Below, piece by piece: positions 1 to 6,092 of a stretch of DNA of 11,229 nucleotides. This stretch comes from Actinomycetota bacterium (GTDB taxonomy: Bacteria; Actinomycetota; Actinomycetes; Nanopelagicales; Nanopelagicaceae). The position numbers and the translations under genes are program-made. Location of the stretch: assembly GCA_009699795.1 (NCBI GenBank), contig WLNK01000024.1, positions 1-11,229 on the forward strand, in the 5' to 3' direction. Each line of letters opens with the position of its first letter. Position 1 is the first letter of the stretch. The notes under the pieces were generated by a model that saw only the letters and a program-made list of their open reading frames with translations, made no database searches and was not told the DNA's origin.

Positions 1-29
1 AGAAGCGGAACGTATGGATTTGAGCTCAC
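1..29 (-). CDS. nuoA: Possible start of nuoA (NADH-quinone oxidoreductase subunit A), cut by window edge
   Basis: Only nine codons are visible, beginning at a GTG whose first base is position 29 and reading VSSNPYVPL. There is no stop before the edge. Actinobacterial NuoA proteins often begin with a short M-(x)-N-x-Y-x-P-[IL]-L sequence leading into the first membrane helix, which this resembles. In many actinobacteria the nuo operon lies close to menG, so the context fits. The GTG follows menG by 33 bases. It has either a modest AGGA 7 bases upstream or, read differently, a TAGGAT hexamer 6 bases upstream that would make it leaderless. Identity rests on nine residues plus synteny, so it is tentative. 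Any other gene starting here, or no gene, is possible. Confidence 0.3.
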
Positions 30-35
30 GCGGAA

Positions 36-41
36 ATCCTA
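36..41 (-). promoter_or_regulatory. Candidate -10 hexamer TAGGAT ahead of the left-edge GTG start
   Basis: Read on the minus strand, TAGGAT is followed by six bases (TTCCGC) and then GTG. TANNNT is the usual actinobacterial -10 form, and a 6-base gap would place the transcription start on the start codon itself. The AGGA inside the same hexamer could instead be a ribosome binding site, so the two readings compete. No -35 match was seen. Confidence 0.3.
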
Positions 42-62
42 AGCCGAGGCAAGGGGTGCTTC

Positions 63-761
63 CTACCTTGCTTCCTTGTGGGCAATGTGAACTGCGACAA
101 CTCCGCCGGTGAGGTTCTTCCAGGTCACGCGCTTCCAGCCAGCGGCCTCGATCTTGGCGGCGAGCGCCACCTGATTTGGCCATGCCCGGATTGATTCAGC
201 TAGATAGATATATGCATCTGGGTTGGATGAACTCTTGCGGGCTATCCATGGCAGGGCGCGCATTAAGTAATTAGAGTAAATAGTGCGAAATGGGCGCCAG
301 GTTGGGCTCGAAAATTCAGCGATAACCAAACGGCCGCCCGGTTTTACAACTCGAAGGGCTTCCTTAAGCGCCTTCTCGGTGTCATTGGTATTTCGAAGCC
401 CGAATGAAATTGTAAATACATCAAATTCATCGCTTAGAAATGGAAGGTTAAGAGCATCGGCCTTGGTAAATGGCAGATGTGGCCGAGCCTTTCGGCCAGC
501 TTCTAACATCCCTTCGGAAAAATCAGCCGGGATGACATCTGCTCCGGCTGCGGCCAGCGGTTCTGAGCTTGAGCCTGTACCTGCTGCCATATCCAAAATC
601 TTTATTCCAGGTTTTGGCCCAATAATCGCCGTGGTTGCTCGGCGCCAAGCTTTGGTCTGACCCAGGCTGAGCAGGTCATTTACCAAGTCATAGCGCTTAG
701 CCACGCCATCAAACATCGCAGCAACTTCAGCCGGATTCTTATCCATATTGGCGCGGGACAT
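63..761 (-). CDS. menG: Demethylmenaquinone methyltransferase (MenG/UbiE family)
   Basis: MenG uses S-adenosylmethionine to C-methylate demethylmenaquinol, the last step of menaquinone synthesis, at the inner face of the membrane. The 232-residue protein carries the family's landmarks in order: MFDGVAKRYD near residues 16-25, the SAM-binding glycine-rich loop ILDMAAGTGSSSEP at 55-68, an acidic D80 after the second strand, the ISFGLRN UbiE block at 118-124, VVKPGGRLVIAEFSSP at 138-153, and the C-terminal NLTGGVVAVHIAHK at 216-229. I chose the ATG at 761 because actinobacterial MenG proteins typically begin M-[ST]-R-A-x-[LM]-DK. The frame extends to a GTG at 794, but that adds 11 unconserved residues with no ribosome binding site. 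It is transcribed away from bioY. This gene is visibly richer in G+C than the genes to its right. Assignment is firm; the exact start is less so. Confidence 0.95.
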   Translation of the reverse strand: MSRANMDKNPAEVAAMFDGVAKRYDLVNDLLSLGQTKAWRRATTAIIGPKPGIKILDMAAGTGSSSEPLAAAGADVIPADFSEGMLEAGRKARPHLPFTKADALNLPFLSDEFDVFTISFGLRNTNDTEKALKEALRVVKPGGRLVIAEFSSPTWRPFRTIYSNYLMRALPWIARKSSSNPDAYIYLAESIRAWPNQVALAAKIEAAGWKRVTWKNLTGGVVAVHIAHKEAR

Positions 762-767
762 GAGCAC

Positions 768-773
768 ATTCTC
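768..773 (-). promoter_or_regulatory. Weak candidate -10 (GAGAAT) for menG
   Basis: On the minus strand GAGAAT lies exactly six bases before the chosen menG ATG, the same geometry as the leaderless candidates elsewhere in the window. It lacks the first T of the consensus. A competing hexamer, TACTCT, lies slightly further upstream (783-778). No good Shine-Dalgarno is present before the ATG, which is the main reason to mention it. Confidence 0.2.
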
Positions 774-781
774 TCTGAGAG

Positions 782-787
782 TAGGCT
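782..787 (+). promoter_or_regulatory. Candidate -10 hexamer TAGGCT for bioY
   Basis: TAGGCT is a typical actinobacterial -10 sequence. It lies 23 bases before the bioY start, which would give a leader of roughly 15-18 bases containing the strong Shine-Dalgarno. No convincing -35 is seen at 16-18 bases. The same TAGGCT sequence appears in the other divergent gap of the window (menB/menE). I saw no inverted repeat resembling a BirA or BioR operator. Confidence 0.4.
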
Positions 788-799
788 CTGCCACAACTT

Positions 800-805
800 A
801 GGAGG
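800..805 (+). promoter_or_regulatory. Strong Shine-Dalgarno AGGAGG that sets the TTG start of bioY
   Basis: A full AGGAGG is followed by five bases and then TTG at 811. This is one of the strongest ribosome binding sites in the window, and it fixes the unusual TTG start for bioY. Confidence 0.75.
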
Positions 806-810
806 ATCTT

Positions 811-1419
811 TTGACTATATATAACGAACAAGCTCGAGGATCACTACGTCAGGCCGTTTTTCCACGTAGTTCGGCGCTAACTCAAGCACTCTTTGTCATT
901 GGTGGCGTTGCCTTCATTTCGGCGCTCGCCCAAATTTCAATTCCTGTTCCTGGATCTCCAGTTCCTGTCACCGGTCAAACTCTTGCCGTGCTTCTTATCG
1001 GAACCACATATGGCGCCAGACTCGGATTTATAACTTTCGCAACATATCTTTTAGCAGCAATTGCAGGGGCGCCAATATTTGCACCTTCAGAGACTCTTCC
1101 AAGTTACGGCCTTGCTCGTTTAACAAGTGCAACTGGCGGTTACTTAGTCGGAATGCTTGTGGCTTCTTATGTACTTGGTTTTCTTGGTGATCGCAAAGCT
1201 GATCAAAAGTTTAGAACTTCATACATTGCACTTTTATCTGGCACTGTAATTGTTTTTGCTTTCGGCCTTACATGGCTTCACTATTCACTCGACATGACAT
1301 GGGCAAAGACCATTAGCGCCGGGCTAACTCCATTCATCTTTGGCGAAGCGCTAAAGATTGCAATCACTGCTACTTCCCTTCCACTTGTTTGGAAGAAGAT
1401 TTCGCAGAAACTTAATTAA
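811..1419 (+). CDS. bioY: Biotin transporter S component BioY
   Basis: BioY is the substrate-binding membrane subunit of ECF-type biotin uptake and can act alone or with BioM/BioN-type energising subunits. None of those is in the window. The 202-residue protein is almost wholly hydrophobic, with about six predicted membrane segments. It carries the family signatures IPVPGSPVPVTGQTLAVLL at residues 44-62, SATGGYLVG at 106-114 and GLTPFIFGEALKI at 171-183. It starts at TTG behind a strong AGGAGG. It is divergent from menG and lies 18 bases upstream of menF in the same direction, so the two may share a transcript. Biotin has no direct role in menaquinone synthesis, so its place here is probably neighbourhood rather than pathway logic. 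The family call is firm, the biotin specificity nearly so. Confidence 0.93.
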   Translation: MTIYNEQARGSLRQAVFPRSSALTQALFVIGGVAFISALAQISIPVPGSPVPVTGQTLAVLLIGTTYGARLGFITFATYLLAAIAGAPIFAPSETLPSYGLARLTSATGGYLVGMLVASYVLGFLGDRKADQKFRTSYIALLSGTVIVFAFGLTWLHYSLDMTWAKTISAGLTPFIFGEALKIAITATSLPLVWKKISQKLN

Positions 1420-1437
1420 TACTTTCCCTTGAGATAA

Positions 1438-2658
1438 ATGCCTTCCCTAGTTCCGGTAACTTCTGTTCGCCTTGGCGAACACTTGCCGCTTCTTGAATTA
1501 CTTCCTTCAGATTCTCCAGTCTCATGGGTGCGCGGTGGCGATGGGCTCGTTGGCTGGGGAACTTATGCAAAAACCACGGTGCGCGGCGCAGATAGATTTG
1601 ATCAAGCACGCAAATGGTGGCATAAGCAGTTAGAAACTTTCTCAGTATCGAACGCCGTCCAAACAAGTGGAACTGGGCCAATACTTTTTACATCATTCTC
1701 TTTTGATCCTAATGAAGAATCGGTTTTGTTGATTCCAAAAATTATCGTTGGTATGCGCAATGGAAATTCGTGGATAACCTGGATTGGAAACGGTGCTCAG
1801 CCGGAATTGCTTGAAAAGAAGGAAAATGTAAAAAGTAATCATTTCTCATGGGGCGAAGGAAGTATTAGCTCTACAGATTGGCAGGGCCGAGTTGCAGATG
1901 CAATCAAGGAAATTTCAGATTCCTCCCTTGAAAAAGTTGTTCTCGCGCGCGACTTAACAATCACAGCGACAGATGAAATTGATCCGCGTGAAATTCTGCG
2001 CCGCCTCAGCGCTGAATATCCCTCTACATGGACTTTCGCTGTCGATGGTCTTGTTGGCGCTACCCCTGAGTTACTCCTGCGACTATCGCGTGGAATGGTT
2101 ACATCACGAGTTCTTGCAGGAACTATTAGCAAGACGGGTGATGATGAAAAAGATTTAGCACTTGCCGCATCTCTTGCACGTTCTTCAAAAGATCTCGAAG
2201 AACATGAATACGCCGTTCGCTCTGTTGGAGATGCCCTTGAACCATTTTGTGCTTCAACAAATGTTCCCGAATCACCTTTTGTTCTGCACCTAGCAAATGT
2301 CATGCATCTTGCAACAGATGTAACTGGCGCGCTCATTGAGTCAAAGCGCGATATAGATTCATTTTCGATTTTGGAAAAGTTGCATCCCTCAGCCGCTGTT
2401 TGCGGAACCCCTACAAATGCGGCGGCGCAAGTTATTGCAAAAATTGAAGGAATGAGTCGAGGACGTTATGCAGGTCCAGTCGGTTGGATTGATGCACGTG
2501 GTGATGGCGAACTTGGCTTAGCTCTTCGGTGTGGACAAATAACAAAAAATGTAATTCGAATTTTTGCCGGGTGTGGAATTGTGTCGGGTTCAAACCCAGA
2601 GAAAGAGTTGCTTGAAAGTAACGCAAAGTTTGCGCCCATGCGCAGCGCCTTAGAGTGA
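1438..2658 (+). CDS. menF: Menaquinone-specific isochorismate synthase
   Basis: Converts chorismate to isochorismate, the committed entry to the classical menaquinone route. The 406-residue protein has a poorly conserved N-terminal half and the chorismate-binding domain from about residue 145 on. Visible landmarks are LEKVVLARD at 164-172 (K166 aligns with the general-base lysine of MenF/EntC enzymes), GATPELLLRL at 207-216, LAGTI at 226-230, KDLEEHEYAV at 251-260, HPSAAVCGTP at 316-325, GRYAGPVGW at 342-350 and AGCGIVSGSNPEKEL at 377-391. Menaquinone context and lysine position favour MenF over anthranilate synthase, PabB or salicylate synthase. The ATG at 1438 has no clear Shine-Dalgarno, only a weak GAG close by. 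It may depend on coupling with bioY or a very short leader. Its last 9 bases overlap the end of menD on the other strand. Confidence 0.93.
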   Translation: MPSLVPVTSVRLGEHLPLLELLPSDSPVSWVRGGDGLVGWGTYAKTTVRGADRFDQARKWWHKQLETFSVSNAVQTSGTGPILFTSFSFDPNEESVLLIPKIIVGMRNGNSWITWIGNGAQPELLEKKENVKSNHFSWGEGSISSTDWQGRVADAIKEISDSSLEKVVLARDLTITATDEIDPREILRRLSAEYPSTWTFAVDGLVGATPELLLRLSRGMVTSRVLAGTISKTGDDEKDLALAASLARSSKDLEEHEYAVRSVGDALEPFCASTNVPESPFVLHLANVMHLATDVTGALIESKRDIDSFSILEKLHPSAAVCGTPTNAAAQVIAKIEGMSRGRYAGPVGWIDARGDGELGLALRCGQITKNVIRIFAGCGIVSGSNPEKELLESNAKFAPMRSALE

Positions 2659-4224
2659 ATCCATCTTCGCGTAAAGGTTTTTAAGAAAATCAGCGTTTGC
2701 TTCGCGGTCAGGAACTTCAATCTCGATTACTGAAATTCCATTTATTGGTTCCGATAAATCTTGATGAAGCTCGGTAAGTTTTGAAATCTTTTTTGCTTTT
2801 ACGCCAAGTGCCGAAGCAATTGACACGAGATCCATACCGTGTGGAGTGCCAAATACTCTTTCGAATCCATGTGCCCCTCTCGCAGGTAGGGTTGAAAAGA
2901 TTCCTCCACCGTCATTATTAATTACATAAATCTTTAAATTAATTGCACCTTTGTTCACAAGACCGGTGAGGTCATGCAGGAATGAAAGATCACCAAGAAT
3001 TGCAATAGTTTTCTCGCGGTTAGCTGCAATGCCAAGCGCCGTGGAAATATTTCCATCGATTCCAGCAAGTCCTCGATTGGCAAAGGTATCGACACCACTT
3101 CTTGCGGTTGCAAATCCTTCGATATCTCTAATTGGTCTCGATGAAGAAATGTAGAGAGATGTGTCAGCTGGAATCTTCGAAGCGATTTCGCGCCCTATAA
3201 GTTGTTCAGACCATTCTGAAATCTCACTTATGACTTTCGCTGCACGCTGCGAAAGTTTTTCCCACTTGGCAACCCAATCTGGATCAACTGGTGAAACATC
3301 AAGATCAGGAAGAGCGGTAAAGCGCTGGTCTGCCATTCGATCTGAATCAACAGTTGCCATTCGAGGATCAATGACAATGGTTTTGTATGCCATCGAGATA
3401 AGTGAGTTGATGGATCTAGAAAGCGTCGTACGACCAATCACAACGACTGTATCTGGAGTTAAAACTTTTAGATTTGTCTTTGAGGTGAGAAAGACTGATG
3501 CATGCGAGATTGCGCCCTCAAATGAAAGTGGGTCTTCACTGATAACTGGCCAGCCAAGTTTTTCTGCAAATGTCTTAATCTCATCAACGCTAAAACCTGC
3601 TCGATCGTGACCAATAACAAGTACACCGCGATTGCTTTTTGGGCGAAGAGTTCCTGGTTTCTTGCGGTCAAAAACTTTCGGTGGTGTGATTTTTAAACCA
3701 TCGAGCCATGAAGAATCAGAATCTCCAATGAGTGGTTCATCGAATTGAATATTTAAATGTACGGGTCCACTCTGTAAAGCGTTCAGCGGCAACTCCAGTG
3801 GAAATGCTGGTCCAGATACATCTGCAAAATAGCGAACAGCTTTACCAAAAATTCGAGCTTGCTCAGTTGTTTGATTAGCACCGGTGCGACGAAGTTCTGC
3901 AGGTCTATCTGCTGTGATTACAAAAAGTGGAAGATTCGAATGTGAGGCCTCAAGTACTGCAGGGTGAAAATTTGCAACTGCTGTGCCACTTGTGCAAATA
4001 ACGGGAACTGCGCGCTTTGTAGCCTTAGTAATTCCAAGTGCAAAAAAAGCTGCAGTACGCTCGTCGATTTTCACATGCAGTTTGATCAGCCCTTTTTCTT
4101 CGGCAGCAAATAGTGCAAGAGTCAGAGGAGCGTTCCTTGACCCCGGTGAAATAACGGCATCTGTAATGCCAGCTTCAATAATCTGCCGGACGATTACCCG
4201 GGCTAACTGCGTTGATGCACTCAT
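2650..4224 (-). CDS. menD: SEPHCHC synthase (2-succinyl-5-enolpyruvyl-6-hydroxy-3-cyclohexene-1-carboxylate synthase)
   Basis: A thiamine-diphosphate enzyme that joins 2-oxoglutarate, after decarboxylation, to isochorismate. From the ATG at 4224 it is 524 residues, a normal MenD length. Seen in order: ISPGSRNAPL at 25-34, the TPP-activating glutamate in IDERTAAFF at 53-61 (E55), CTSGTAVANFHPAVLEA at 77-93, the ITADRPAELR segment at 103-112, NRGLAGIDGNISTALG at 383-398, and the TPP/metal motif GDLSFLHDL at 411-419 with INNDGGGIFS at 435-444. I moved the start from an upstream codon at 4266 to 4224 because homologues begin just before the S-x-x-L-A segment, because a GGGAG lies 8 bases upstream, and because this ATG overlaps the menC stop as ATGA. 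That overlap implies translational coupling. It is the last gene of the menBCD operon. Confidence 0.96.
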   Translation of the reverse strand: MSASTQLARVIVRQIIEAGITDAVISPGSRNAPLTLALFAAEEKGLIKLHVKIDERTAAFFALGITKATKRAVPVICTSGTAVANFHPAVLEASHSNLPLFVITADRPAELRRTGANQTTEQARIFGKAVRYFADVSGPAFPLELPLNALQSGPVHLNIQFDEPLIGDSDSSWLDGLKITPPKVFDRKKPGTLRPKSNRGVLVIGHDRAGFSVDEIKTFAEKLGWPVISEDPLSFEGAISHASVFLTSKTNLKVLTPDTVVVIGRTTLSRSINSLISMAYKTIVIDPRMATVDSDRMADQRFTALPDLDVSPVDPDWVAKWEKLSQRAAKVISEISEWSEQLIGREIASKIPADTSLYISSSRPIRDIEGFATARSGVDTFANRGLAGIDGNISTALGIAANREKTIAILGDLSFLHDLTGLVNKGAINLKIYVINNDGGGIFSTLPARGAHGFERVFGTPHGMDLVSIASALGVKAKKISKLTELHQDLSEPINGISVIEIEVPDREANADFLKNLYAKMDSL

Positions 4225-5168
4225 GCAATTAACTCCCAAGTCTTCATAACCCGATCTTGCCACCACTTGTATCTTTCTGGCGAAACGTCGAGACCGTCAA
4301 AGTTTGGTTCAATTTCTCTCACCAAAATTTCTCCATTACTTATTTCATGGGTTCCTATGTCGGCTGACATGAGAGAACCGGTAGCAAGGCCACAATCAAA
4401 GCTAAGTTCTGGAAGTGCTGCTGCGAGCTTTAGCCCTGAAGAAATTCCCACTGCACTTTCCAACGCACTCGAAACCACAACTGGAAGTTTGTGGTGAGCT
4501 GCGAGCTTTAATGAATTTGAAATTCCTCCGAGTGGCGAAACTTTGAGCATCAAAATATCGATCGCTTCATGCAGATCCACCTCGAATGGATTTGCAGATT
4601 TTCGTAAAACTTCATCGCCAGTAATTTTGACTTCACCGCTTAACGCGCTCTTTAACTCCCGAAGTTCGCCAACGCTTGCCACCGGTTGTTCGACATATTC
4701 GAGTGCACCGATGGAATCTTGCACTTTCTTTAAATTTGAGAGTGCTTCTGCAACGTTCCAACTTCCATTTACATCGATTCGTATTTTCGCATCCGAATCA
4801 ATTTTCTTCACTGCCTTAATTCGTTGAATATCTGCGTCAATGTCAGAGCCGACTTTTATTTTCACCGTTCTGCATCCCGGAAAGCGACCCAAAATTCGTT
4901 CAATTTCATCTTCCGAATTTACTTCTGGAAGAGTTGCGTTCACGCTAATTGAATTACGAAATTTCTCAGGTGGCTTAACGGTTGCCGATTCAATTGCTGA
5001 TTTGAGCCACTGCGCGGATTCTTCTGGTGAATATTCTAAGAATGGCGAAAACTCTCCCCAGCCGAACTCACCTTTAAAGATCGCAACTTCTCTGGAGGTT
5101 ACGCCACGAAATTTTGTTCGCGTCGGAAGTGCAACGACGCGCATACTTTCAAAGAGTTTTGCAGACAT
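4221..5168 (-). CDS. menC: o-Succinylbenzoate synthase (enolase superfamily)
   Basis: Dehydrates SHCHC to o-succinylbenzoate. The 315-residue protein is short, as is usual for actinobacterial MenC. The catalytic frame of the enolase superfamily is intact: the KIK pair at K103/K105 in TVKIKVG, metal ligands D132 in RIDVNGSW, E160 in YVEQPV and D185 in ITGDEVL, and the second catalytic lysine K209 in MLKVSPLGG. The N-terminal capping domain (1-90) includes GWGEFSPFLEYS at 36-47. It starts only 3 bases after the menB stop and has no strong Shine-Dalgarno, so it probably relies on ribosomes finishing menB. Its stop overlaps the menD start (ATGA). OSBS-family enzymes can have side activities such as N-acylamino acid racemisation, but the operon position makes the menaquinone role the natural reading. 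Confidence 0.95.
   Translation of the reverse strand: MSAKLFESMRVVALPTRTKFRGVTSREVAIFKGEFGWGEFSPFLEYSPEESAQWLKSAIESATVKPPEKFRNSISVNATLPEVNSEDEIERILGRFPGCRTVKIKVGSDIDADIQRIKAVKKIDSDAKIRIDVNGSWNVAEALSNLKKVQDSIGALEYVEQPVASVGELRELKSALSGEVKITGDEVLRKSANPFEVDLHEAIDILMLKVSPLGGISNSLKLAAHHKLPVVVSSALESAVGISSGLKLAAALPELSFDCGLATGSLMSADIGTHEISNGEILVREIEPNFDGLDVSPERYKWWQDRVMKTWELIA
4233..4237 (-). promoter_or_regulatory. Shine-Dalgarno GGGAG supporting the menD start at 4224
   Basis: Read on the minus strand, GGGAG lies within the end of menC, 8 bases before the menD ATG. It supports the internal start over the longer upstream reading. Confidence 0.6.
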
Positions 5169-5171
5169 AAA

Positions 5172-6050
5172 TTATGGGCGCTTTGGAAACTTTCCAAAAT
5201 TAGGAGCTCGCTTCTCTTTATAAGCATCACGACCTTCTTGGCCCTCTTCGCTTAAATAAAATAGAAGAGTCGCATCGCCGGCAAGTTGCTGAACACCTGC
5301 AGCTCCATCATCGACTGCATTCAAACTTGATTTAAGAAGTCGAAGTGCAAGTGGAGAATTTCGAAGCATTTCTCGACACCATGAAACTGTTTCTGCTTCA
5401 AGTTCTGCGATCGGCACGACAGTATTTACAAGTCCCATCTCCAAAGCTTCTTGCGCGTCATATTGGCGAGTCATAAACCATATTTCGCGTGCTTTCTTCT
5501 GCCCAACACTCGCTGCAAGAATGCTCGATCCATAACCCCCATCAAATGAACCAACCATTGGGCCTGTCTGACCAAACTTTGCGTTGTCAGCCGCGATGGT
5601 GAGATCGCAAACAACGTGGAGTACATGGCCTCCACCAATTGCCCAACCTGCAACCATTGCAACAACTGGTTTTGGTGTTCTGCGAATCTGTACTTGAAGA
5701 TCTAAAACATTAAGACGTCCCACACCCTGTTTTCCAAGTGCATCTTCCCCGATATATCCATCATCACCACGAACACTTATATCTCCACCAGAACAGAATG
5801 CTTCGCTTCCTTCTCCAGTCAAAATAATGACGCCAACTTCTTGGTTATCGCGCGCAAGTGAAAATGCAGATTGCAATTCAATAATTGTTTCAGGGCGAAA
5901 GGCGTTACGAACTTCTGGGCGATTAATCGTAATTTTTGCAATGCCATCAGCGACCTGATATTTGATATCAGTAAAAGATTCTCCGCCAGGGCCGCTCGCC
6001 CACTTTGGGATTGTTCGGTCACCAAAATCACGCTTGATTGGCTTGCTCAC
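5172..6050 (-). CDS. menB: 1,4-Dihydroxy-2-naphthoyl-CoA synthase (crotonase family)
   Basis: Closes the second ring of the naphthoquinone by intramolecular Claisen condensation of o-succinylbenzoyl-CoA. With the GTG start at 6050 the protein has 292 residues. Landmarks: NRPEVRNAFRP at 43-53, oxyanion-hole region FCSGGDISVRGDD at 85-97, GWAIGGGHVLHVVCDLTIA at 135-153, QTGPMVGSFDGGYGS at 161-175 with the catalytic D170, and the C-terminal GRDAYKEKRAPNFGKFP at 273-289. The GTG is chosen because GGAGG stands 4 bases upstream; the frame extends to 6101, but that would run into menE. Position 163 is Gly, the signature of bicarbonate-dependent (E. coli-type) MenB, whereas the mycobacterial enzyme has Asp there. 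It is the first gene of menB-menC-menD. Confidence 0.97.
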   Translation of the reverse strand: MSKPIKRDFGDRTIPKWASGPGGESFTDIKYQVADGIAKITINRPEVRNAFRPETIIELQSAFSLARDNQEVGVIILTGEGSEAFCSGGDISVRGDDGYIGEDALGKQGVGRLNVLDLQVQIRRTPKPVVAMVAGWAIGGGHVLHVVCDLTIAADNAKFGQTGPMVGSFDGGYGSSILAASVGQKKAREIWFMTRQYDAQEALEMGLVNTVVPIAELEAETVSWCREMLRNSPLALRLLKSSLNAVDDGAAGVQQLAGDATLLFYLSEEGQEGRDAYKEKRAPNFGKFPKRP

Positions 6051-6054
6051 GATT

Positions 6055-6059
6055 CCTCC
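6055..6059 (-). promoter_or_regulatory. Strong Shine-Dalgarno GGAGG setting the GTG start of menB
   Basis: On the minus strand GGAGG is followed by AATC and then GTG at 6050. This decides the start against the longer frame reaching 6101. Confidence 0.75.
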
Positions 6060-6077
6060 ATCTTTGACTACTGGCGA

Positions 6078-6084
6078 TAGCCTA
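6078..6084 (+). promoter_or_regulatory. Two-way -10 element between menB and menE (plus: TAGCCT; minus: TAGGCT)
   Basis: The seven bases TAGCCTA read TAGCCT on the plus strand (6078-6083) and TAGGCT on the minus strand (6084-6079). Each is a TANNNT -10, overlapping by five bases. On the minus strand GTGACG at 6108-6103 matches four of six -35 bases with an 18-base spacer; it lies inside menE. Transcription toward menB would begin near 6072, leaving a leader of about 20 bases with the GGAGG. Toward menE it would begin within a few bases of the ATG at 6093. No good plus-strand -35 was found. Confidence 0.5.
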
Positions 6085-6092
6085 CGCGTGCA

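Noticed and set aside
283..660. Open frame of 125 codons on the plus strand opposite menG
   Set aside because: It is antisense to the conserved SAM-binding and UbiE motifs, has no ribosome binding site, and its length is explained by the higher G+C of menG.
1839..2336. Open frame of 165 codons on the minus strand opposite menF
   Set aside because: It lies wholly within menF, whose conserved chorismate-binding motifs are on the plus strand. The translation is rich in Ser and Arg with no recognisable domain, typical of a shadow frame.
2631..2644. Small hairpin TGCGC-CCAT-GCGCA near the menF end, considered as a terminator
   Set aside because: The stem is only 5 bp, it lies inside menF coding sequence, and neither strand has a T-run after it.
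4225..4266. Longer menD reading starting at 4266
   Set aside because: The extra 14 residues are not MenD-like and overlap menC. The ATG at 4224 has GGGAG at 8 bases and the expected family N-terminus.
6064..6083. TTGACT (6064-6069) as a -35 for the plus-strand TAGCCT
   Set aside because: The spacer would be only 8 bases, too short for a sigma-70-type promoter.
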